DNA from: Cyclospora cayetanensis
Taxonomy: Eukaryota > Apicomplexa > Conoidasida > Eucoccidiorida > Eimeriidae
Length of the DNA: 64,000 nt
NCBI RefSeq assembly: GCF_002999335.1
Contig: NW_020312758.1
Location: 1 to 64,000 of the forward strand
Direction: 5' to 3'
Part shown: piece after piece, positions 13,001 through 24,400 of the stretch
How the letters are laid out: every line of letters starts with the position of its first letter
How positions within the stretch are numbered: the stretch's first letter is position 1
Made by a program: the position numbers and the translations under genes
Notes under the pieces: model-generated
Seen by the model: only the letters and a program-made list of their open reading frames with translations
Databases searched by the model: none
What the model was told of the DNA's origin: nothing

Positions 13001-15484
13001 TTCTTTCAAGTGCTCGAGGACTCCACCGCGAAGGCCAGTGACCCATTTAGAGGCGGAGAATCCAGGGATCTGCAGAAGTGCTGGAGTTCAGGAATATTTA
13101 GCGCCGAGGACACAGTAGACCGAAGTGTCTAGCGAACGGGGTGAGGACTGCTAATCTTAGTTATTAAATAGGGAAGCCGTTGCATGCATCATTGCCTGCA
13201 GGATAATACGCCGCTCTGTTTCACAAACGCTGGTCGCCGTGGACGCGAAGTTGTTTCTGCTGTCCTTCTCCAACGCATGTTCTCCCTCAGATAGCTACCA
13301 GCACACGGTAATGTTGCTTAAATGATTCCCGGCCTTTATTCTAATGAGCGTCTTTACACTCAGACTTGTCCGCAGGCACTTCGCTACCTCTCTGTACGGC
13401 TTCTTTTAAGATATCCCTAGTGCTGCACTTCATCTTCGACTCAGTACGAACTTGATAGAAAGTTACTCATTGTTATTCAAAATGAACTCCCACCTTCCTC
13501 TGCTCGCGCTTCTTAGAGTCCCTGATATTACGAAAGGGGAGAGCTAGGGTGCGGCCGGCTGTAACCTTCAAGCTCTTCGAGTATTCACAGGTAGTTGCCC
13601 GTAGCATTTGCCGCATACGCACACAACAGTGCGTGCTCTTGCATAGTGGGAACAGAACTTTGCAGTAACAAGGTACAAGATCGGAAAAGCCGCATATTCA
13701 TTCTTTTCAATGATTAGTGAATATAAGTAATGTAGTAGAAAGTGATTTGGTGTAGCTTAGCGAGCTACAGTGTCCCCCTCGGTTCCCTTAATTGATATTT
13801 GAACAGATCCTGTGCCGACTGTTGGCTCTTGCCAACGTGAAACCATGCCATATTTCCACCAAAAAAGTACATATCTGCCGCATGTAGGACAAGAGACACA
13901 GCTATGAAGGAAAGACCGTTCTGTATTCGAAGTATGGTTTGAAAGCTCCTGGTTCTTTTTGGTTGTAAGGTTTTTCACTGAATTGACTGTAGAAATAGAA
14001 TCCACGTCTGCAATCATGCGTTGACGGTCTTAATACTCGAACAGCCTTATTTACACGCTGAATTGCGTTTTGAAACATCCAAGCAGCTTTCAAATAGAGG
14101 AGATCCATATTACCTTGGTTTGTGGGACTTTGGGTAGGATGCAAGAAATCCCTTATTGAAAGCAAGTTTTGGGGGTTGGGATGCAAGGGAAACGAGTTTC
14201 ATGCAATCATTTAGTCTTGATTAGAGAGTACTGGCCGGTGTATGACTTGCAGTCAGTGGGAATTTGAGCGTCTTACGCGGTCATTTTCTCTTAGTCGTAA
14301 GGAATAAGAGAAAAGTTACAGGTATAGATAATGCCTTCAACGAGGCTACAAAGTACCATCATCAGCTTCTCAAGTTGAAACGAGTCATGTTACACCCAAT
14401 TTGCAAGTAGCCAAAGATGCTTCGAGTGACCATGGGGCCCTGGAAAGTTCGTTTCTGTTCCCAGACCGCAGCTTACCAAATCCAGAAAACCGGCCTAATC
14501 TCGACCCATATTTCGTGCTTACGTATGTAATTACCAGAAAATGGAGAAAAGTATTAGATGAAGTATCCGAGGAGTGTTCTAAGTATTAAAATACAGCGCT
14601 CGGGACACAGTTGCCTGTCTGGGGGTGACTGCACAACGCACACGGCATTCCAGAGCAGCTGGCAGGAGTCGCACACGACTTCTTCTGAAACCGCATTCTA
14701 CTGCATTTCTTCATTTATTTGTTTTATCTCGTTGTTCTAACAGGCGTAGCATCAGAAGTCAGCCAGAGCTGTGTGTTTCATGGAACAACTCCCCGAGCAC
14801 TTTTCACAGCAATAATTCCGGTAGCGGTCTATAGCAGGGAATTAACACCAGGCGCTGCCCCTGAGGATTCTCCCAGTAAGATTTGAAGGTTTTCTGCATA
14901 TTCGACAGTATTTGGTCTGCCATGGGCCATAGCATTTACAGCTTCTTGCCCCGGCTGCTCCGTTGACGTCTCTGGCGCGACAGAGTCACCACCGGAGACC
15001 ACTGCAAATCGCCACATAGAGGACGCGTTCAAGGTGAATATTTTGCATTTATACGGCCTCAAAATTGGATTGCCTAGTGCATAATTCGTGATTTTGCGGC
15101 TCTATCCTCTATGGTGAATACATAGAGGATTTACTCTATGGGGTCCCCCGCCTCTCAGTCAATGAATAACCTAGGGTAAAAACCCTCGGTTGGAAAAAAA
15201 TTTCTCGGCATTTTCAGCTAGACATTTGTGCACAGAAACTTTTGAAGAGGTCAGCGAGGCCGAAGCGGGGCTGGAAATCCAGGGACATTGTCGTTTTTAT
15301 ACACACTTGATGACTGAGCCGTCAAATTTACCCTTACCAAGTATGCTAATGGGTTTCCCCCTTTTAATTTTACGGCCTGATATACGCCCTGACGGGACGT
15401 GTTGCTGGGGGAAAGCAGGCAGTGAGATGCTCGCCTATGTGCTGTGCTCTTTGCGATACAGTCTAGAGCTATGTGGCAGTCGCC
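13001..15484. other. Gene-poor stretch between element relic and R segment
   Basis: No supported gene. A chromodomain or 3' LTR of the retrotransposon relic could be sought in 13.0-13.6 kb, but nothing convincing is visible by eye. The last few hundred bases are probably the promoter and 5' untranslated region of the large gene starting at 15,485. Confidence 0.4.
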
Positions 15485-18400
15485 ATGAGGAAATCCCCCT
15501 ACTGGATGTGCCCTTTGCGGCAAAACCTCTATAGGCATCTCACCGCGTTAATTCTGGCTTCTGTAGCATTTCTGATTTTGTTTAAAGCCTTGGTAGCTCA
15601 TGCCAGTAGCACTTGGGCCCCGGCCCCCGTCCCCGCCTCAGGATCCTTCCCCGCCAGTTCTCCCCTGACCCCTAAGTCCATTGAAGGCACAGTCGATACA
15701 CTCTCTTCTTCGACCCTATTCTCGGAAGTTTCTAAGCGCCTGTTGGACTTGAACTCTTGCATCTCTGATGTGCAGTGCTGGGGCAGGGGCAGGCGTTGCA
15801 TTGACGGGCGCTGCTGGGGCTTCGCAGGACCCCGCCACGATCCTTTTCGGTGTGAAGCTGGGACTGTATGCGCGTTAGATCGCGTCGATGGACACTTTTA
15901 TGGGGAAGGCGGCAGAGGAAGCGTGGGCCGGTTCCTGCTCCAGCCAATCCAAGGGTCTCTTGAAGACTGCGGAAGCGACAGGGGTGTCCTGCACAAGCCT
16001 CATATCCTTTGCGAGGGAACATCCCCTGGGTGTGATCTTACCGAGGCGGGGCACCAAAACGGTGTGCCAGCCGAAGATACCTTCCAGCTGGGGGCTCCTG
16101 TTGAGTGCACTTACACTCCAGGGATCACAACGCAGTCCAGCTGCAGCGCAAGGCTTGGATTCGTTCCACCATCACTCCCGGTTGGGCGCTACGCTCTCTG
16201 TGGCTGCAGCAGCACTGACCTTGGAGGAAATGGACGGGTTTGTAGCTCGATAGAGGACTTTTCGGCTCCCGTTGGCGTGCTGCTGATAACGGGATTTGCT
16301 GCTCCCGCTGCTTCTATCGCTTCTCCTCGCGACTCTGAGATTGCAAAAAAAGCGGGGCTGGAATCCCAAGCTAAACCTGCTCATATTGAAGCAGACTCGA
16401 CGACTCAGGAGGATACTCAACTAGCAGCTGAATCATCAGAGGGCATTATTGAAACGGATCCCATACAAGTGGTTCCATCTTCAGTTACGCAGCAGCATCT
16501 GTTGCTCCCGCGCTTCTCCTGCACCGCTGATCTCCCATGTGAGCTGCCAGGAATTAAGGGGTTCGGCCTTAACTCCAAGGATCATTTTGTTAGGGCCATT
16601 TCCGGAATCCACAGCAGCTGCCAAGGAACTGCAAAGGCAAGTTCAAAGCACGTTAAGCTAAATTTGCACCTGTAATTTCGTTAACGAATGCGCAAATCGG
16701 AGATGTGCTACTTCGCCTGTGCTGGCGCTTCTCTTCTTTCAAGGGAGGAGGCGATCTAATACCTCTGCTGTGTTCCGCAGACGTCTACGCCACTGCGCCT
16801 CCCCTGCAACGCAGTCAGCCGCGGCAGTCGCTGCGTCGTACGTGTTCACCAGGAGGATATGAAAGCCCTGCTGCAGTCCACAGGACCAGCAACAAGGACA
16901 GAAGATGGTGGGAACCGTGTTGTAGACGCCACCCTTTGCGGGTGCCGAAGAGGTTCCACGCTGCTTGACTGTGTCGGAGGCACTGTCGTGGGCCTGTTGC
17001 AGCTGAAGGCAGTCGAAGGCAAGCAGCAGCATCAGCAGCAGCGTCAGTTGCGCAAGCTTCAGTTTATAGAGGGTCGTGCTGCGAACTTGCCAGAGGAAGA
17101 AAACGAATTCACCCCAGTAGGAAATGAATGCCAGAAGCATGCGGACTGCCTGCGTGGCTATGGGAGCTGCGTGTCTGGACGCTGCCGAGGGTTCATCCCC
17201 GACCTGAAAGGGGATCGGCTAATTCGCTGTGTTGAAGGGTACTATTGTGACGCGGGGGCAGGAGATATACCCACAAGGGGCAACAAGGAGAACTTTACAG
17301 TCATTGGCATTGGACCAGACGAAGAATGCGGAGCAGCCGTCAATCTCAAAGCAGACAGTCAGTATTGGCACATGCATGGCTGCGCGCACGTTGATAGACG
17401 CAGGCACAGAGACAGAGAGGCAGCTAGGGCTAATTTCACGTAGAATTCATGCCAGCAGTGCAGGTGTATCCGTGGGAGTAGCAGCAATGCAGCAACTTTG
17501 CATTCATGAACATACAAATCTCAATACGCCTTCTCTTTTCGGACCCGCTTTTCATCTATCTTTGTGAACACTGTTACTGCATTCTGCCTACATGGCCTGT
17601 CTGAGATACGCTTAGCAAGTCTCCGGTTCCATGTTTTAACGCCTTCGTACATATTTGCCCCCTAAACGGTGTTGGTGCCCCTCTTCTCTCTCCATGGCAG
17701 CTGTGGCTCTTCTGCACTGCCACCTTTGCGGACGCCTATGGTTGCCCATTTGGGGTATGTGTGTGTGTGTGCTCTCTAGACTCAATATTCAACAACGCAA
17801 ACAAGTGGGTTTGTTCCTCGTCCGTCTCATCTTCTTGCGAGTTGCGTTTCGGTGTGGCTCGCCGCGTCAGTCGAGCGAACACAGTGGAAGGAGTGCGGCT
17901 TTGCGGCTGCCCGGGCGTGGACTTAAATGGAGATAATTCGCCTTGCAACCACATGCGAGATTTCCGTGTTCCCCTAGGGCGAGTCTCGGTGCAGGAGTGC
18001 ATTACCAATGCCCACTGCGCCGATCGGCAGTTGGCGTACTGCATAAAAGATCACTGCGGCGACTTTCTGGTGTCCGCTGCTGCTGCCAGTGTGAACGCCT
18101 TCGCCTGCGTGCGAAATCAGGACTGCACCATTGAAAACGTCACAGCTCGCAGTGTGAGCGAGGCCCTTAAGGTCATTCCCATTGCAGCACACCTCAAGTG
18201 CGGGCCAGATGCTGCCTTGGATCCAAACTTTCTGCCCGAAAGCGCAATGCCGTGTGTGGCGGATGTCGATGGAGACGGAAAATGCGATGTTCACCTGGGA
18301 GTTAACCATTTTTTCGGGTCCGGCATCAGCCCTCGCACTTTATCATTGTGCACATAATAGATAAAGTTGTCCTTGACGCCTGCTGCTGCTGCTTCAAAAG

Positions 18401-21400
18401 CTAAACGTTGCACCCGCAGCGGCGGTGTTGCGGCTACCCATAGAGTGTTTACCGATTAGAATACATGTGGCGAGGCTGTTCCTGTGGATTCCAGCGACAG
18501 CATTCGTGTGAAAGTCTGTGTCCACATGTATGCGGAACTAGAGGATTTGCAGCCTGCCACAACCCCTTTTTCATGGGCTTCAGTCTGCGCTGCTGCCGTG
18601 CCGTTTCCTGTGAACTTCAGGACGCATCGACTTTGTGGCTGCAGTGGCGGAGACTGCGACGACCCTTCTGACTTTGGGGTTGAGCTTGGCCTGCTGAATA
18701 CTGTTGAATGTGTCGTGCATAGCGACTGTCCCATTCATTCATTATGCGCCAAGGGGGAGTGCATCGCCGATGACATGCCCCCCGTCCTTGTTGCATCGGA
18801 GCCTGCAGCGGGATCAATGTTCATTCCTCCGCTCAGACAAATAGAGTTGCAGTTCAACGAGGACATTGCCTTCGGTAGACCGGGGGCCTCCCTTGTTGTC
18901 GCCTGTCTAGATCCAGATATCAAGTGGGTCGTTACCCTCCCCGATGGAATTCACGAGCTCCAGACTATCCGGTACAACCCTGCGTTGTATCCACGCGCTC
19001 CTAAGCGCGCAGCAACGGCAGATGCAACTGCAGAGCAAAGCAGAAGTGAAAACAGCAAGTGGGTGCTTGAGAGGCAAGGCCAGGTGCTGACCGTGACGCC
19101 TGACGATGACCTCCCTTCGCTGCCGCAGGGAGAGTACACTGTAAGTTTAGACTTCGGATTCGCTACCGATCTAACGGGCAACCCATCGGAGGGCGTGCCA
19201 AGTCTGAAATTTACTCTGGCTCGGGATGCTGGCTGTCCCCTGCTTTACGTCACCGGCTTGGCAACGGAGAACGGTAATGCGAATGGTCTGTACACTCCCA
19301 TCGAGCCCATCAACAAGCATGCAGCCTGGAGGGGAGCAGAAGGCAACGCCTTCTTCATATACTTCAGGAAGGAAACGGAGGGAGAGCCGGGCAACTGGGT
19401 CGTTGACACGGATCTCGATGAGACGGCCTTCCTCGGCTTCGCAGATGTGTCTCTCCTCGCAGGAAAGATCACGAGCAGCAGCGAGAGCGATGCCATTCCC
19501 CCAACTGGACTCTGGCACAAGTGGACAGGCAAGAAGAGAGAAGAGCAGCCTTTCACCACCTTCATTTGCAGAGACACCCCGGACCACCTTCCTCCCACAC
19601 TGACCGACGCAAGGGCTACCCAGAGAAATGCACCGGGAGGGGGGGGAGGCCCCCATCCTTTGAAGCTCAACAGCGATACAGGAGCTCCCGAAAGTCCAAT
19701 TACGCTTGTCTTCAACAAGCCAGTGAACTACGGACACTGGGCATCCCTGCGCCTCGTTCCTCGTGGGGGGGGGGCCCCCGTGGCGGAGTGGATAACAGAC
19801 CAGGAAGCAGGCATGCGCGGAGAGGGTGGCACAGTGATGATCCGCTCAGCACCGCCCCCAGCTAGAACCCCCAAAAAGGCGACCAGTGCCTCTGCCGAAG
19901 GCATGCAAGGGGATTCGGAAGAACCCAAGCAACAGCCCGGCATTGTCGAACTTACGGTGGAGGCCCCACTCGAGGGTGGCAAGGAATATGACCTCATAGC
20001 AGATCTTGGGGCTTTCACAGACTTTTCGTACAATCCTTGGGGGCCGCTTGCTCCTCAGACGGTCTCGTTTGTAGCCGTTGCAACGCACTGCTCCCTTCGC
20101 GTCGGAGCAGCAGCAGTTGCGGCGGCAGCAGAATCCGCCGAACCGGACGGCCCCGAAGCACAGGCTACTGCAGGAGACGAAGGCTCCTATGAGCTGGTGA
20201 TCGCACCCTCCGGATCCTACGCGGAAGGAGACACCCGGGCCGGAGAAGGCGCCATTGCCGTTGTTCGGTGCACTGAGGGCCTCGCGGTCCCCTCAGACCT
20301 TGTGGAAGGCGCAGATGTCAGAAATGCTGGCATGGTAAGGTGTCGAAACGGACGCTGGGATGGACACCTCACTCCCTGTGTACCTCGTTGCGGACCGTAT
20401 CCCTCGCTGCCGGAGGCCTACGAAGTCGAGGAGAAAGAAGAAGGTGCAGCGGAGGGGCTTTTGGGGGCTTCCATTGTGATCCGCTGCACGGAGGCTGCTG
20501 CCGCAGGAGAAGGGGAGAAGCCGCAGGAACAAACGCTCAGATGCGCGGGAGGTCGATGGGAGCCTCTTAAACTCAGCTGCGCCGCTTTGTGCCCACCGTT
20601 GGGGCCTTCACTTGGACACCAGTACTCTGTGCTTCTGCCAGACGGCTCTGAGCCGCGTGCAGCGGGACAGGGCGACGTGGAGGCAGCCGCAATTGAGGGC
20701 GATAAACGCGTCGTCTCATGCAGAGACGCTGGCGTTGCGACGGAGCAACACATGGAAGAGGCAGAGCACGAGCAGCTACGGCAAGTCGTGCAATGCACAG
20801 AGAAAGGATGGGCTCCGCCCCTTAGCTTTAGCTGCAACCGCAGCTGCCTTCAGCCCCCTGTGCCTCCAGAAGGGGCAGATATTCAAGGGGAAAGTCTGCG
20901 GCACGGGAGTGTATGGACAGCAACCTGCAAATCTGGTTCGTCGATGTGGTCTGCTGCTGCTGCCACTGCGGGTGTGTTGTCGCACGTGCAGGTGTGCTTC
21001 TTCGGCAGTCGTATCGGCGTAGTGGGCATGCGTGTGTGTGAGGGCGTGATGGCAGCTTTCGTGCTGGCAATCGAACTGCACGCAGTGCTGAGGGAGCAGT
21101 GCATTCATGTGCTTCCATGCTCCCTCCACGACGGGGGTGAGAGCCCGTCGGTCTTGCAAGGGCCACGTGTTTACATCGTGTCGCCGATTTGCGGAGTCTT
21201 TGCATATTTTTTGCAGGCTACGAAAATTCTCACGGCATGCACTCTGTAGCCTTCACTTGTACGGATGGACAGTGGCTTCGCCAGGTGCCTGCGTGGGCTC
21301 CATCCTTCTCCTGCATGCCCTTATGTGCCCCCCTTGTCCTCGATCCGAGGGCATACACCCTCACTCCGATTGCCTCAGAAGCAGACACAGGCACCAAGGC

Positions 21401-24400
21401 GGAAACAGCAGTCAAAATTGCCTGTGCCAAACACGGCGTGCTGCTTGGAGGACCACCAGAAGAGATCCTGAGATGCGAAGGAGGCCTTTGGAGTCTTCGT
21501 TCCACTACTTGCGCTGCAAGTTGCCGCAACCCCATGGACGTCCTCGGCTCGGATTACACGCTGAGCCAGCAAGAGCAGCAGCAACCTCAGAAGCAGACTT
21601 ACGCGCATGGGGAAACGGCGCAGATCAAGTGCAGTGGTATCAACAGCAATCACAGTCCGGCAGCAGCGGCTGCAGCCGCTGCTGCTGCAGCACGAGCACC
21701 ACCTCACACCATTACGTGCATCGACGGCAGCTGGGAGTCCAAGCCTCAAACGCCCATGCATCAAAAGCATCAGCTCGAATCAAATGACTCGACAGCGCTG
21801 AACAGCAACGGCAGCAATCGTGGAGGCGGGGTGCTGCTTCGCTGCACAGCCACCTGCGGCCTGCCGCCTCTACCTGCCCATTTTGCGGTCCTTTCCTCGA
21901 CTGGAAAGGGCAGTCACCGTCAGCTGCGCAACAAGCTCTATCGTGGAGGTGAAAAGCTTCTCATCGGCTGCTCTGCGCCGTTCGACGCGACCCTCAACAT
22001 GCCTTCTGAGCTGCGTCAGGAGCGCCTGCAGCGGCAGCAGCAGCAGCTGCAGTGCGCTGATGGGGAGTGGGTGGGGGAGTTAAAAGACGAGGTCTGCGTC
22101 AGACAGTGTCCAGGGAACCCTGGAGACCTCCCCGAGAGCAAATGGAGAGAGCTGGGAGTTGTTTGTGGTGCCTCATGCGGCAGTGGCTGCGGCAGTTGCT
22201 ACAACAGCAAGAAGGACAGAGAAGAGGAGGGAGTAGACTGTGGAGGTCCCTTCTGCGTGCCGTGCAGCAACTGCAGCCCCTTGCCCCTAAAACAGTTTTT
22301 GTTGCAGCCCAGGCTTTATGCAACATCCCTTGCGCACGCGCAGCACCGACAGCAACAGCAACAGCAGCAGCAGCACGTTGAATTTCCCCTAGAAATGACC
22401 AAGCACGGTTCCAGAATCGGAGTTTCGTGCATCAGCAATCCTGCTTTGTCTCTTCGCGTCACTTGCAGCAATGGCAGATGGGTAGCTGGATCCACGACAG
22501 CAGCAGCAGCAGCACTTGCCTCCGTACAAGACGATGCTACCCGCCTGGCGGCTTTTGCTGCATCGTGCGTTCATGCCGATCTAGGGGCACCGGAAATCGC
22601 AAGCATCACTGGCACAGAAGACGCAACAAGACCAAGGGCGATGCGTGCGGCTTTGAATGCAGCGGCGCAAACGGAGGACAGCGATGCGTTGCTCTCAGGA
22701 GCATCAGCAGCAGTAGAAACGGCAGCAGCGGAAGCGGGGGGGGGGGCCCCCCCCGCTTCCACCCCTCTTCAATGGCGAGAACCTGAGCTTCTGCGCTTTG
22801 GACCGCCTGTGCTGCGACTTCCTATGGAGCATGACGCTCCGCTTTTCCGCCAACAGCAGCAGCAGCAACAGCCACTAAGTCCTTGCATGGAGGATCTCGT
22901 TAAGGCAGTTTCGAAGCTCCTTGTGGGGGAGTGCGGTGCGCTTGCATTCGGTTCCACCCCTTTTAAAGTCGCCTCATTCTGCAAGGGAACCTGTAGCACC
23001 TCGTTCAAAAGGGAGCTGCAAGTGGCAGCTGAATGCAGCAGCAGAGCTGCAGCAGCCATTGCAGCAGCTGCGCCTGGGCCGGCAACAACTGCAACATCCG
23101 CTCCAGACGAACACCTGCTGCAGACATTCCACCAAATGCTGGATGTCTTTTGTGAGGTCAAGGACGGGGACCACTGCTTTAGCAACGCCGCTGAAACGTT
23201 TGACTTCCTGCAGCGGCTTCACCAAACACGACAACTCCAGCAGTTGCTCCAGCAGCACGTCTGCCCTGGAAGCCGCGGCAGCGCATGCTTCAGCAGCAAC
23301 ATCCGCTACATAGCTGTGTTGCAGGAGCTGCGACAGCACATGGACGTTGTGATGCCCGGACTGCAGCAAACGCAGCAGCAGCTGCCGCCCCTTTCTACGT
23401 TGGGGGGAAATGAGGCCAAAGGGCCAGAGGAAGGACTTTTAGGCTTTGGTGTGAGAGGCCTCTTGACAGACTTGCGGCGACTTCCGGCGATTGCTTCTCT
23501 GTTGTGCACTGCAGTGGACGGTCAGAGCTGCGCTTCCCAGGTGTTAGCTGTTGGAAGCGTCAATCCCTTTGCACCGCTGCCCCCTCCAGAAGCAGCAGCA
23601 GGCTTTTGCAGCAGCAGTCCTGAGGCACCGTGTCTCCTCGAGGTCTACAGACTTCTGGGAAAAGAGCTGCTTCAGCCTCACGATGCGGAGACACAGCCGC
23701 AAAAGGAGGAGTCGAGAGAGCAGCGGTTGCTACGGCAGCAGGTGCACCCTTTCGACTGGGCCCTAGGCACAACTCTACTCAGCATAGGACGAAACTTTTG
23801 CTTGCGCAGCGCAGAAGATCAGATCTGCGGTGCCTTGTTGCTGTCTCCCGATGTTACAGAGCCAGTTATAGCAGCCTTTGGAGCACTAGTGATGCGTCCG
23901 TATGAGCCAGTAGCACAAGCGGATCTGCCATACTGCATGTGTCCCTTGGCATTTGTGGGGGATGGAGAGTGTGATCGAAGCTGCAATACGGCGGCCTGCG
24001 CCTTTGACAGGGGGGACTGTCTGGCTCAGCAGCAACCCCTCCTGCAGCCTATCCTGGAAAGCCTCGAAGCCGCGACAGTGCACCGCGCAGATTCGTGCTT
24101 CCCTTTCCTTAAAGGATTCGATTGCAGCAACAACGAATGTAAACAGGCTATGCGTGGTAAGGCATGGCGTGCTGTTTACACCCTTGGTGGAGTCGCGTGC
24201 CCCCTCCCCCCGTGCTAGGGCAATAAAAAAGGACCTTGTTTCCTGCTACGGCAGCCTTTCTCTGGGCATATCCCTCTTGGCCCCCTTCTTTTCTAACCTG
24301 TGCTGCAGCCTGTCGTCTCTGGACTCTTGTCGTCTGCCTCTTTTCCCCTTAGTCTTCTCTCTCCTTAGCTCTTTTTTTCGCGCGGTATTTCTAGGAGCCC

